Source: Comamonadaceae bacterium OTU4NAUVB1 (GTDB lineage: Bacteria > Pseudomonadota > Gammaproteobacteria > Burkholderiales > Burkholderiaceae_C). From it: a stretch of 64,000 nucleotides of DNA. The translations under genes were made by a program, and so were the position numbers. The notes below the pieces were generated by a model that made no database searches, was not told where the DNA came from, and worked only from the letters and a program-made list of their open reading frames with translations. The stretch's first letter is position 1. Every line of letters starts with the position of its first letter. Positions 55,905 through 64,000 of this stretch are shown here, piece by piece. Location: positions 1,302,001-1,366,000 of the forward strand of contig CP099605.1 in the NCBI GenBank assembly GCA_024372625.1. The letters are read 5' to 3'.

Positions 55905-57389
55905 CTAGCCCTGGCCCTTGCGCGGGCCGGCCGCCGGCTCCGGCCTGGGCGGGAAGGCGCGCGGCAGGCGGATGTGCGCGGCGAAGCCGCGTCCCGGCGT
56001 GCTCGTCAGCGCGAAGGTGCCGCCCATGCGGTCGATGTTCTTGGCCACGATCGACAGGCCCAGCCCGGCGCCGGCGGCCGAGGTGCGGGCGGCGTCGCCG
56101 CGGAAGAACGGCTTGGTCAGCTGCGGCAGGGTGTCCGCCGGCACGCCCGCGCCGTGGTCGCGCACCTTGATGAGCACCGCCTCGTCGTGCGCCTGGGCCT
56201 GGATCGTCACGTTGGCCACGCCCGTGCCGGGCGTCTGGCCGTAGCGGCGCGCGTTCTCCACCAGGTTGGAGAGCACGCGCGTGATCTCCACCTCGTCGGC
56301 CGTCACGCGCAGGTCCGCCGGCACCTCGACCTTGATGCGGATGTCGTCGTGGTCCTGCACGGCGTACGTGCAGGCGTCCACCACGTCGCGCAGCAGCACG
56401 GCCGTGACGTCGACGTGGTCGGGGCGCGCATAGTCGAGGAACTTGTCGATGATCGAGTCGAGCTGGGCGATGTCGGCGGCCATGTGGTCGCGCGCGTCCT
56501 CGTCGGCCACGCTCATCTCGGTCTCCAGGCGCAGCCGGGCGAGCGGCGTGCGCAGGTCGTGCGAGATGCCCGCGAGCATCACGGCGCGGTCCTGCTCGAT
56601 CTTGGCGAGCTGGTCGGCCATGCGGTTGAAGCCGATGTTGACGGCGCGGATCTCGTTGGTGCGGGCACGCTCGTCGAGCCGGTGGGCCTCGTACTCGCCC
56701 TCGCGCACCTGCAGCGTCGCGCGCGAGAGGTGCTTGAGCGGCCGGTTGATGAAGCCGGCGATGAGCGCCGCGCCGGCCAGCGACAGGATGATGCCGGTCG
56801 CGAGCCACACCGCCCACGTGCGTCCGCCGACGTGGGTGAAGCGCGTGGGGTCGAGCAGCAGCCAGTAGGCGTCGCTCTCGATCGTGAAGCCGACCCACAG
56901 GCCTTCCTCCTCGTTGACCCGGCTGGCCACCGTCGTGCCGTCGCCGAGCCGGGCGATCAGCTCGTCCGTCACGCGGCGGTCGAGCGTGGCGTTCGCATAG
57001 GGCTCATAGCGGTCGTTGGCCTCGCGCGGCAGGATGCGCACGCCCTCCTGGTCGGCCAGCGTCTTGATCAGCGAGACACGCGTGACGGCGTCCGAATACA
57101 CCAGCGCCGCCCGCGTCAGGTTGACCAGCGAGGCGATCTGGTGCGCCGTCTGCAGCGTGCGCGGCTCGTATTCCAGCGCGCGGAAGGTCTGCAGCCAGGC
57201 CACGGTGCAGCCCAGCAGCAGCAGCGCCAGCAGGAAGAAGGTGCGCCAGAAGAGGCTGAAGCCCAGGCGCAGTCCGAAGCCCTGGCGGCGCACCCGCCCA
57301 CCGCTCTCCAGCGGGCTGGGCATGGTGACCTGGGCGGCGTCCTCGCCGAAGTTCGGCAGGGGCGGTGGCTGTGGCGCGGGCATGCGCAT
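55905..57389 (-). CDS. envZ: EnvZ-like sensor histidine kinase
   Basis: This 494-residue membrane kinase has two transmembrane segments (about residues 45-65 and 190-215) flanking a periplasmic sensor domain, then HAMP. The dimerisation H-box AGISHDLRTPLARLRLE has the phosphorylated His. Catalytic N-box NLVENARRYG, DHGAGVP and GAGLGLSIVAKN G-boxes follow. It pairs with the upstream OmpR-like regulator in osmotic or envelope sensing, as in EnvZ. The start at 57389 or 57383 is uncertain; both ATGs are near. Confidence 0.92.
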   Translation of the reverse strand: MRMPAPQPPPLPNFGEDAAQVTMPSPLESGGRVRRQGFGLRLGFSLFWRTFFLLALLLLGCTVAWLQTFRALEYEPRTLQTAHQIASLVNLTRAALVYSDAVTRVSLIKTLADQEGVRILPREANDRYEPYANATLDRRVTDELIARLGDGTTVASRVNEEEGLWVGFTIESDAYWLLLDPTRFTHVGGRTWAVWLATGIILSLAGAALIAGFINRPLKHLSRATLQVREGEYEAHRLDERARTNEIRAVNIGFNRMADQLAKIEQDRAVMLAGISHDLRTPLARLRLETEMSVADEDARDHMAADIAQLDSIIDKFLDYARPDHVDVTAVLLRDVVDACTYAVQDHDDIRIKVEVPADLRVTADEVEITRVLSNLVENARRYGQTPGTGVANVTIQAQAHDEAVLIKVRDHGAGVPADTLPQLTKPFFRGDAARTSAAGAGLGLSIVAKNIDRMGGTFALTSTPGRGFAAHIRLPRAFPPRPEPAAGPRKGQG

Positions 57390-57412
57390 CGGCCGGAGTC
57401 GCTCCGGCGGTC

Positions 57413-58144
57413 TCAGGACGTGCCGTCCGGAACGAACACGTAGCCCACGCCCCAGACCGTCTGGATGTAGCGCGGCGCGGCGGCATCGGACTCGACCAGC
57501 TTGCGCAGGCGCGAGATCTGCACGTCCAGGCTGCGGTCGAAGGGCTCGAACTCCCGGCCGCGCGCGAGCTGCGCCAGTTTCTCGCGCGACAGCGGCTGGC
57601 GCGGATGGCGCACCAGCGCCTTGAGCATGGCGAACTCGCCGGTGGTCAGCGAGAGTTCCTCGCCGTCCTTCTTGAGCGTGCGCGAACCGAGGTCGAAGCT
57701 GAACGGGCCGAAGGTGACGGTCTCGTTCTCGGCCGAGGGCGCGCCCGGTGCCTCCAGCGGTGGACGGCGGCGCAGCACGGCATGGACGCGCGCGAGCAGC
57801 TCGCGCGGGTTGAACGGCTTGCCCAGGTAGTCGTCGGCGCCGACTTCCAGGCCGACGATGCGGTCCACGTCCTCGCCCTTGGCAGTGAGCATGATGATCG
57901 GGGTGCGATCGTTGGCCGCGCGCAGGCGCCGGCACACGGAGAGTCCGTCCTCGCCCGGCATCATCAGGTCCAGCACGATCAGGTCGACCGTGTCGCGCAG
58001 CAGGATGCGGTTGAGCGCCTTGCCGTCCTCGGCCACGATCACCTCGAATCCTTCCTGCGTGAGGTAGCGGCGCAGCAGGTCTCGGATGCGGGCGTCGTCG
58101 TCGACGATCACGACCTTGTCGGTGCGGGAGAGGGTTTGATTCAT
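57413..58144 (-). CDS. ompR: OmpR-like response regulator
   Basis: This 243-residue regulator has a receiver domain with phosphoacceptor Asp59 in VDLIVLDLMMPG, a conserved Lys in GADDYLGKPFNPRE, and a winged-helix DNA-binding domain ending RLRKLVESDAAAPRYIQTVWGVGYVFVP. It is the partner of the adjacent EnvZ-like kinase, 23 bases downstream. It would control outer-membrane and envelope genes; the exact regulon is not evident. The ATG at 58144 is the first after a plain upstream region. Confidence 0.95.
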   Translation of the reverse strand: MNQTLSRTDKVVIVDDDARIRDLLRRYLTQEGFEVIVAEDGKALNRILLRDTVDLIVLDLMMPGEDGLSVCRRLRAANDRTPIIMLTAKGEDVDRIVGLEVGADDYLGKPFNPRELLARVHAVLRRRPPLEAPGAPSAENETVTFGPFSFDLGSRTLKKDGEELSLTTGEFAMLKALVRHPRQPLSREKLAQLARGREFEPFDRSLDVQISRLRKLVESDAAAPRYIQTVWGVGYVFVPDGTS

Positions 58145-58327
58145 TACTTCTGCGACACTGAATTTGTAACAGGCGCGATTTTGACGGCGTTGCCATGCCA
58201 TTACGGTCTTTTGCCAGCGTTTTGACACTAAGTTACACAACTTGCCTGGGCCCGTGCCGACGGGCCGCACATCATCGGAAGATCGACCGATGACCGCCCC
58301 ACGCCCCTGGCGCCCGACCCCTGCCGG

Positions 58328-58747
58328 ATGAAAACGAAGACGAACACGAAGCGGGCCAACGCCCTGGGATTGCTGCTGATCTGTGCCGGCCCGCCGCTCT
58401 GGGCCGCCTCGCCCGCGCCGGCGCCGCTGGGCGTGGTGCAGGTGGGAAGCGCGCACCGCGACGACATCCGTCGCACGGTCGAGCGCCACCGCGACGCCCA
58501 GCGGGAGGAGATCCGGCGCGGTGAACTGGCGGCCGGCCGGCGCCTGACGGCGCGCGAACTGCTGGAGCTTCGCGCCCAGGTGCGCCAGCAGTCGCAGCCC
58601 GCTGCGGCCGTGAGCGTGCCGCCGCACGCCGGCGCGGACGGCGATGTCCAGGCGTCGCCGGTCGGCCTCGGCCCGGCCACGGTGCCGCTGGTGCCGACCT
58701 CGTCGCGTTCGTCGCTGACAATGCCCCGCAGCCAGCGCCAGCCCTAG
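58328..58747 (+). CDS. Hypothetical secreted basic protein
   Basis: This 139-residue protein has a signal peptide (about residues 1-27, ending PPLWAA) and an Arg-rich helical middle (RRTVERHRDAQREEIRRG, ARELLELRAQVRQQ). The C-terminal third is Pro/Ser/Ala-rich. It is probably periplasmic. The 183-base gap from ompR holds no gene but may contain the divergent promoters. Function unknown. Confidence 0.7.
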   Translation: MKTKTNTKRANALGLLLICAGPPLWAASPAPAPLGVVQVGSAHRDDIRRTVERHRDAQREEIRRGELAAGRRLTARELLELRAQVRQQSQPAAAVSVPPHAGADGDVQASPVGLGPATVPLVPTSSRSSLTMPRSQRQP

Positions 58748-58806
58748 CGCCGCGGAAGCGGCGGCCCGGCGGCCTTCCGCAACCGCCTTCCCACAGGACC
58801 CGTGCC

Positions 58807-59580
58807 TTGACCTCGACCCCGATCTCGATCGCCACCTCCGCTTCCACCCCGTCCCGCCATCGCGCCGGGCCGATCGCCGCCGTCCTGGCCGCCGCCGTCT
58901 GCTTCTGCGGCCTCGCCGGCGCGCCGTCCTCCGCCCGGGCGCAGGCCGTGGCGCCGCCGCAGAACGTGCTGCAGCTGTCGGCTTCCGGCACGGTCGAGGT
59001 CCAGCAGGACCTGCTGAGCATCACCCTGAGCACGACGCGCGACGCACCCGACGCCGCCACCGTGCAGAACCAATTGCGCGTGGCGCTGGAGGCCGCGCTG
59101 ACCGAAGCGAGGAAGAACGCGCAGCCCGGCCAGCTCGACGTGCGCACCGGCAACTTCAGCCTGTCGCCGCGCTACACGCGCGAAGGCAAGGTCAATGGCT
59201 GGCAGGGCACGACCGAACTGGTGATCGAGGGGCGCGATTTCCCCCGCATCACCCAGACCGCCGGCCGCATCACCACGCTGAGCCTGGGCAACGTCGGTTT
59301 CGGGCTGAGCCGCGAGGAGCGCGCGCGGGTCGAGGCGCGGGCGCAGACGCTCGCCATCGAGAACTTCAGGCAGAAGGCGGGCGAGCTCGCGCGCGGCTTC
59401 GGTTTCGGGAACTACACGCTGCGCGAGGTGTCGGTCAACGCCAACGACGCCGGCCCGGAGCGCCCGCGCATGATGGCCGCCCAGGCCAAGGCGTTCGCCG
59501 CCGACGCCCCGGTCCCGGTGGAGGCGGGCAAGGCCAGCGTCGTGGTGAACGTCTCCGGCTCGGTGCAGCTGCGCGACTAG
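58807..59580 (+). CDS. SIMPL (DUF541) domain periplasmic protein
   Basis: This 257-residue secreted protein has a signal segment through ARAQA followed by the SIMPL domain. LQLSASGTVEVQQDLLSITL and LRTGNFSLSPRYTREGKVNG-like segments, here VRTGNFSLSPRY, and YTLREVSVNAND are conserved. Members are periplasmic or cell-envelope proteins of unknown biochemical role. I chose the TTG at 58807 as start; later in-frame GTG/ATG starts would cut into the signal peptide. It follows the secreted basic protein gene by 59 bases. Confidence 0.85.
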   Translation: MTSTPISIATSASTPSRHRAGPIAAVLAAAVCFCGLAGAPSSARAQAVAPPQNVLQLSASGTVEVQQDLLSITLSTTRDAPDAATVQNQLRVALEAALTEARKNAQPGQLDVRTGNFSLSPRYTREGKVNGWQGTTELVIEGRDFPRITQTAGRITTLSLGNVGFGLSREERARVEARAQTLAIENFRQKAGELARGFGFGNYTLREVSVNANDAGPERPRMMAAQAKAFAADAPVPVEAGKASVVVNVSGSVQLRD

Positions 59581-59704
59581 GCCTCCGCCCGGCCAGGTCG
59601 CGGCGCCGCCCCACACGGCGGTGCGGCACCGCCTCCGACGGGATCAACTACGATGCCGGACGACCTCCGTTGATCTCTCTTCGTGCCGTCCGGCGCGCGA
59701 TGCC

Positions 59705-60667
59705 ATGACCCGACCCGACCTCTTCTTCGTGACCTGCGACGACGCCCAGGGCGGCCACCGCATGGCGTACTGGCAGTGGGGCGACGCCCGCAGCGCGCAC
59801 GTCGTGCTGTGCGTGCACGGCCTCACCCGGCAGGGCCGCGATTTCGACGCGCTGGCACAGGCGATCGTGGCGCGCGCCGGCGGCGACGTGCGGGTCGTGT
59901 GCCCCGACGTCGCGGGCCGCGGCCACAGCGACTGGCTGCGCGATCCCGCCGGCTACCAGGTGCCGTTCTATGCGGCCGACATGGTCGCGCTGGTGGCCCG
60001 GCTGCACGGCGAGCGGCCGATCGCCACGCTCGACTACGTCGGCACCAGCATGGGCGGGCTGATCGGCCTGGTGGTCGCCGGCCACGCGGCGCTGCCGCTG
60101 CCGGTGCCGGTGCATCGCCTGGTGATCAACGACGTCGGACCGACGCTCGACCCGGCCGCGCTGCGGCGCATCGCCACCTACGTGGGGCAGGGCGGTCGCT
60201 ACGCGACGCTGCAGGAGGCGGCCGATGCGATGTGGGCGCTGTCGAGCAGCTTCGGCCCCCACACCGCCGAACAGTGGCTGGCGCTGTCGCGTCCCATGGT
60301 CGCCGCGGCGTCGCGGCGCACGGCCGACGGGGGCGCCAAGGTGGGGGACGAGGTCGATCCCTGGATCGAACCCGAGGGTCCGCTGCTGCTGCACTACGAC
60401 CCGGCCATCGCGGTGCCGTTTCGCACCGCGACGCCCGAGGCCGCCGCGCAGGGCGAGGCGATGCTGTGGGCGCTCTACGACGCCATCACCGCGCCGACGC
60501 TGCTCGTGCGCGGCGCGCAGTCCGACCTGATCACCCCGGAGACGGCGCGGCAGATGACCCGGCGCGGGCCGCGCGCCACCCTCGTCGAATTCGAGGGCGT
60601 CGGCCATGCGCCGACCTTCGTCGACCCGGCTCAGAGCGCGGCGGTGACCGCGTTCCTGTTCGATTGA
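59705..60667 (+). CDS. Alpha/beta hydrolase
   Basis: This 320-residue protein has the alpha/beta hydrolase fold with oxyanion region VLCVHGLTRQGRDF, nucleophile elbow GTSMGGL, acid Asp in RGAQSDLITP and base His in GVGHAPTF. The lid is long and helical. The substrate cannot be read from the sequence; esters, lactones or amides are possible. It is followed after 32 bases by relA, so they may be co-transcribed. Confidence 0.9.
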   Translation: MTRPDLFFVTCDDAQGGHRMAYWQWGDARSAHVVLCVHGLTRQGRDFDALAQAIVARAGGDVRVVCPDVAGRGHSDWLRDPAGYQVPFYAADMVALVARLHGERPIATLDYVGTSMGGLIGLVVAGHAALPLPVPVHRLVINDVGPTLDPAALRRIATYVGQGGRYATLQEAADAMWALSSSFGPHTAEQWLALSRPMVAAASRRTADGGAKVGDEVDPWIEPEGPLLLHYDPAIAVPFRTATPEAAAQGEAMLWALYDAITAPTLLVRGAQSDLITPETARQMTRRGPRATLVEFEGVGHAPTFVDPAQSAAVTAFLFD

Positions 60668-60699
60668 ACGCGGCGCACCTCCCCACGGAAGCCCACCGG

Positions 60700-62967
60700 A
60701 TGAAGCGCGGTCCCGTCAGCCCGCCGGCCCACGGCCCGGACGCGGCGCAGGGCGCATCCGACGGCGCGGAGGCGAGCGCGGCCGACTACCCGCTGTCGGT
60801 CGCCACGGCCGAGCACACGCCGCCCATCGACCACATGCTGGTGCGCGCACGCTCCTTCGCCGAACCGCTGATCGCCGACGAGACGCTCGACACCGGCGAG
60901 AACACCCTCGCGCACGCCGACGCCGTGGCCGCCATCGTCTCGGCCATGGGCGGCTCCGAGGCCATGCAGGCGGCGAGCTACCTCGTCTACACGTGCCAGC
61001 ACCTCAACCGGCCGCAGGAAGTCATCGCCAAGGTCTTCGGCGACAACTTCGCCGCGCTCGCCGTCGAGACCACCAAGCTGGTCAACGTCCAGAAGCAGGC
61101 GCGCAGCGCGACGGCCGGGTCGCACGGGGCCGATGGCGGCGCGCAGACCGAGAACGTGCGCAAGATGCTGCTGGCGTTCTCGCGCGACCTGCGCGTGGTC
61201 ATGCTGCGCCTCGCGTCCCGGCTGCAGACCCTGCGCCACGCCGCGGCCAGCCGCCGGCCGGTGCCCGAGGCGGTGGCGCGCGAGTCCCTGGAGGTGTTCG
61301 CGCCGCTGGCCAGCCGCCTGGGCATCTGGCAGGTCAAGTGGGAGATCGAGGACCTGTCGTTCCGCTTCCTGGAGCCCGAGACCTACAAGCTCATCGCCCG
61401 CTTGCTGGACGAGAAGCGCGTGGAGCGCGAGGGGTACGTGGAGCAGTTGCGCAGCCAGCTCGAGCACGAGCTGCACGCCCAGGGCATCGGCGCGACCGTG
61501 CAGGGACGGCCCAAGAACATCTACAGCATCGTCAAGAAGATGCGCGGCAAGTCGCTCGACTTCAATCAGGTCTTCGACATCCTGGCGCTGCGCGTGGTGG
61601 TGCCCGACGTGAAGGACTGCTATGCCGCGCTGGCCTGGGTGCACACGCACTTCGAGCCGATCGACGAGGAGTTCGACGACTACATCGCGCGGCCCAAGGC
61701 GAACGGCTACCAGTCGCTGCACACGGTGGTGCGCAAGGCCCACGACGGCCGGATCGGCAAGCCCATCGAGATCCAGATCCGCACCGAGCAGATGCACGAC
61801 CACGCCGAGCACGGTGTGGCCGCGCACTGGGCCTACAAGGAGGCCGGCCCGCGCGGCTATGCCGGCGTGTGGGCCGGCGGCGAGTACGACGCCAAGATCG
61901 CGGTGCTGCGCCAGCTGCTGGCCTGGGAGCGCGACCTCTCCGACGGCCGCCAGGGCCAGGGCCTCTTCGACGACCGCATCTACGTGCTGACGCCCGACGC
62001 CTCGATCGTCGAGCTGCCCCAGGGCGCGACGGCGGTCGACTTCGCCTACACCGTCCACACCAGCCTGGGCCACCGCTGCCGCGGCGCGCGCATCGACGGC
62101 GTCATGCTGCCGCTGAACACGCCGTTGCAGAACGGCCAGACGGTGGAGGTGATCGCGGCGAAGGAGGGCGGCCCCTCGCGCGACTGGCTCAACGCCGAAC
62201 TGGGTTATCTGGCCAGCCACCGCGCCCGTGCCAAGGTGCGCGCCTGGTTCAACGCCCAGGTCACGCACGAGACCGTGGCGCGCGGGCGCGAGGCGGTCGA
62301 GAAACTGCTGCAACGCGAGGGCCGCACGGCCTTCAAGCTGGAGGACCTCGCGTCGCAGCTGGGCTTCAAGTCGGCCGACCACCTGTTCGAGGTCGTCGGC
62401 AAGGACGAGTTCTCGCTGCGCAACATCGAGATGCTGCTGCGTCCGCCCAGCCCGGTGCCCGGACCGGACGAGGGCGTGCTCATCCGCAAGTCCAAGGGCA
62501 GCGAGAAGTCGGGCAAGGGCGGCGTGCTGGTGGTGGGCGTGTCGTCGCTGATGACGCAGCTGGCCAAGTGCTGCCGGCCGGCGCCGCCCGACGCCATCGG
62601 GGGCTTCGTCACGCGCGGCCACGGCGTGAGCGTGCACCGTGCGGACTGCAGCAACTTCCGCACGATGGCCGCGCACAGCGCCGAGCGCGTGATCGACGTC
62701 GAGTGGGGCACGCCCAAGCCGTCGGCCGACCAGCCGGTCTACGCCGTCGACGTGGCGGTCGAGGCCGCCGACCGGCAGGGCCTGCTGCGCGACATCTCCG
62801 ACGTGCTCGCGCGCGAGAAGATGAACGTGATCGGCGTGCAGACGCAGTCGGTCAAGGGCACGGCGTGGATGACCTTCACGGTCGAGATCGCCAGCGCGGC
62901 ACGGCTGCAGCACGTGCTGGGCACCGTCGCGATGGTGCCGGGCGTGCGCTCCGCGCGCAGGCGTTGA
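60700..62967 (+). CDS. relA: GTP pyrophosphokinase (monofunctional RelA type)
   Basis: This 755-residue enzyme makes (p)ppGpp in the stringent response. The pseudo-HD region lacks the usual HD and ED residues (YLVYTCQHLNRP), so hydrolysis is not expected. The synthetase domain has RPKNIYSIVKKM, DILALRVVVPD and the EFDDYIARPKANGYQSLHTV segment with the EXDD acidic signature of RelA. TGS, zinc-finger and ACT domains follow (IYVLTPDASIVELPQGATAV; AKCCRPAPPDAIGG; AVDVAVEAADRQGLLRDISD). I chose the ATG at 60700. tRNA-Val lies 45 bases downstream. Confidence 0.95.
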   Translation: MKRGPVSPPAHGPDAAQGASDGAEASAADYPLSVATAEHTPPIDHMLVRARSFAEPLIADETLDTGENTLAHADAVAAIVSAMGGSEAMQAASYLVYTCQHLNRPQEVIAKVFGDNFAALAVETTKLVNVQKQARSATAGSHGADGGAQTENVRKMLLAFSRDLRVVMLRLASRLQTLRHAAASRRPVPEAVARESLEVFAPLASRLGIWQVKWEIEDLSFRFLEPETYKLIARLLDEKRVEREGYVEQLRSQLEHELHAQGIGATVQGRPKNIYSIVKKMRGKSLDFNQVFDILALRVVVPDVKDCYAALAWVHTHFEPIDEEFDDYIARPKANGYQSLHTVVRKAHDGRIGKPIEIQIRTEQMHDHAEHGVAAHWAYKEAGPRGYAGVWAGGEYDAKIAVLRQLLAWERDLSDGRQGQGLFDDRIYVLTPDASIVELPQGATAVDFAYTVHTSLGHRCRGARIDGVMLPLNTPLQNGQTVEVIAAKEGGPSRDWLNAELGYLASHRARAKVRAWFNAQVTHETVARGREAVEKLLQREGRTAFKLEDLASQLGFKSADHLFEVVGKDEFSLRNIEMLLRPPSPVPGPDEGVLIRKSKGSEKSGKGGVLVVGVSSLMTQLAKCCRPAPPDAIGGFVTRGHGVSVHRADCSNFRTMAAHSAERVIDVEWGTPKPSADQPVYAVDVAVEAADRQGLLRDISDVLAREKMNVIGVQTQSVKGTAWMTFTVEIASAARLQHVLGTVAMVPGVRSARRR

Positions 62968-63012
62968 TCAGGTACGGATTTTCATGCCATAATCGCGCTC
63001 TCGAATGAACGC

Positions 63013-63089
63013 AGGCGCGTAGCTCAGTTGGTTAGAGCACCACCTTGACATGGTGGGGGTCGTTGGTTCGAATCCAATCGCGCCTACCA
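63013..63089 (+). tRNA. tRNA-Val (anticodon GAC)
   Basis: A 77-base cloverleaf begins AGGCGCG and its acceptor stem pairs with CGCGCCT, followed by encoded ACCA. The anticodon stem CCACC/GGTGG closes a 7-base loop TTGACAT with anticodon GAC. D-loop AGCTCAGTTGGTTAGAGC and T-loop GGTTCGAATCC are standard. Confidence 0.97.
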
Positions 63090-63112
63090 ACTCACCCTTG
63101 GTAGAAAACAAG

Positions 63113-63147
63113 TCCTTCCAGACCCACGGTCCGGAAGGATTTTTTTT
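63113..63147 (+). terminator. Intrinsic terminator after tRNA-Val
   Basis: TCCTTCC (63113-63119) pairs with GGAAGGA (63133-63139), extended by GACC/GGTC, and is followed by a run of eight T residues from 63140. It should end the tRNA transcript. Confidence 0.9.
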
Positions 63148-63220
63148 GGCCGGTCGGCGGAACGGCCCGATGCCGCCTCCGCCCCGGCCGTTCAGCGTGC
63201 TCGGTGCGGGGTGCGGCGGC

Positions 63221-63796
63221 TCACTTCAGCTCGACCTTGATGTCGTCCTGCTGCACCGTGATCGCGCCGATCTCGTAGGTCTTGCGGCCGACCGTCAGGT
63301 CCTCCGGCTTGAAGGTGAGCAGCGGGTAGTCGCGCAGCAGCTCCTGCGCGACCAGCCCGCCGATGCGCTGCAGGCGCTGGGCGTCGGCACCGCCGATGCC
63401 CTGGAGTTCGATGCGGTCGGCCTTCGGCTGGTCCAGGCGCACGGCGCGCGCGGCGGCGTCGTAGCGCAGGGCGCTGCTGATCGTCACCACGCCGTCGATG
63501 CTGGAGGGCTGCATCAGCGGGCTGCCGATGGTCATGCGCGCGGCGATGGCGGCGCGGTTGGTCGGCGCGTCCAGGCCGAGCTGCGGGTCGCGCAGGTCGA
63601 CCGTGAACAGCTCGGCGTAGCGCTGGCGCACCGGGAATCGCCTGGCGATCTGCGCCTGCATCTCGGCGCGGGTGGCCGTGTACTCGCTGAGGAAGAAATT
63701 GAAGCCCGCGAGCGTCGGCAACGCGGGCAGGGCGACGGCGCCGGCGGCGAGCCGGACGAGAAACAGGCGGCGGGGAGGGGAAAGGCGTCGGTGCAT
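63221..63796 (-). CDS. DUF1439-like (YceB-type) secreted protein
   Basis: This 191-residue protein has an N-terminal leader (MHRRLSPPRRLFLVRLAAGAV) that may be a signal peptide without a clear lipobox. FFLSEYTATRAEMQAQIARRFPV and RIELQGIGGADAQRLQRIGG are close to DUF1439 proteins such as YceB, which are periplasmic or outer-membrane lipoproteins. I chose the ATG at 63796. It lies convergent to the tRNA terminator. Function unknown. Confidence 0.8.
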   Translation of the reverse strand: MHRRLSPPRRLFLVRLAAGAVALPALPTLAGFNFFLSEYTATRAEMQAQIARRFPVRQRYAELFTVDLRDPQLGLDAPTNRAAIAARMTIGSPLMQPSSIDGVVTISSALRYDAAARAVRLDQPKADRIELQGIGGADAQRLQRIGGLVAQELLRDYPLLTFKPEDLTVGRKTYEIGAITVQQDDIKVELK

Positions 63797-63930
63797 GGCG
63801 GGTCGGAGCTTGCCACGGCGCGGCGAGTTCCGAGCCATCGCCCCCGCGTCGCCTGCGCGACGCGCTCGGGACTTGCCCGATGCCGGCCGCCGACCTCGCG
63901 GCGTAGGCTGGCGGGCTCTCTGGAGACCTC

Positions 63931-64000
63931 ATGGAACGTCCGCATTTCAAGTTCTGGCCGAAGCGCGTGCCCCGCGCGATCACCGTGCCGGCGACCTCGC
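63931..64000 (+). CDS. Acyl-CoA synthetase, N-terminus only (3' partial)
   Basis: The last 70 bases encode an open frame starting ATG, MERPHFKFWPKRVPRAITV, with a GGAG ribosome-binding site 6-9 bases upstream. This opening resembles long-chain fatty acid-CoA ligases of Burkholderiales. The rest lies beyond the window, so the assignment is tentative. Confidence 0.55.
   Translation, partial: MERPHFKFWPKRVPRAITVPATS

Overview
This window is chromosomal DNA of a high-GC Gram-negative bacterium. A typical coding line counted by hand (43141-43200) is 44/60 G+C. The gene content points to Burkholderiales, most likely Comamonadaceae-like: a Bug-type solute receptor, a short Trp-rich TIGR04438-like protein, a DUF6172-like protein, envZ/ompR in an mfd-ispD-ispF neighbourhood, and zapA followed by 6S RNA. 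The taxonomic call is inference from gene content. Nearly all of the window is dense coding sequence with many 4-base ATGA, GTGA or TTGA start/stop overlaps.

Layout: 1-2600, tail of a NitT/TauT-type ABC importer (binding protein, ATPase, permease), then a VOC protein and a prolyl aminopeptidase. 4002-7197 (minus), class I fumarase, glutamate racemase and a secreted protein of unknown function. 7329-10940, divergent class II fumarase, a YqhA-like membrane protein, small membrane proteins and a cytochrome c. 10974-14631, ilvD, a divergent LysR regulator and lgt. 14593-20103, a GGDEF/degenerate-EAL protein, an RNase H, a YebC-like protein and an RluA-type pseudouridine synthase. 20175-23906 (minus), a GntR regulator with a polar amino-acid ABC importer. 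24125-28056, a Bug receptor, a malonyl-CoA synthetase-like enzyme and a catalase-fold protein. 28222-29177 (minus), a small coiled-coil gene, zapA and 6S RNA.

29231-44462 is a cobalamin region. A cobalamin riboswitch precedes btuB, followed by cobB, cobU, btuF, btuC and btuD. Then come cobO, cbiB and cobD, and finally cobQ, cobT, cobS and a cobC phosphatase. Together they cover outer-membrane and inner-membrane corrinoid uptake, corrin amidation and adenosylation, aminopropanol attachment and nucleotide-loop assembly. The early corrin-ring genes and bluB are not in this window.

44463-46068 is a visibly AT-rich island (line 44821-44880 counts 25/60 G+C). It carries three tightly packed minus-strand genes: a PAAR-domain protein with a C-terminal extension, a small protein with the ordered His...Cys pattern of a permuted papain-like hydrolase, and a membrane-anchored small protein. 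I read this as an orphan type VI secretion tip/effector/immunity cassette, and it is the best candidate for an undescribed system here.

46069-64000 holds nth, a HipA-like protein that has lost both catalytic aspartates and has no HipB partner, an aminotransferase, serB-mfd, ispD-ispF, envZ/ompR, a SIMPL protein, an alpha/beta hydrolase, relA, tRNA-Val(GAC), a DUF1439-like lipoprotein-type gene and the start of an acyl-CoA synthetase.
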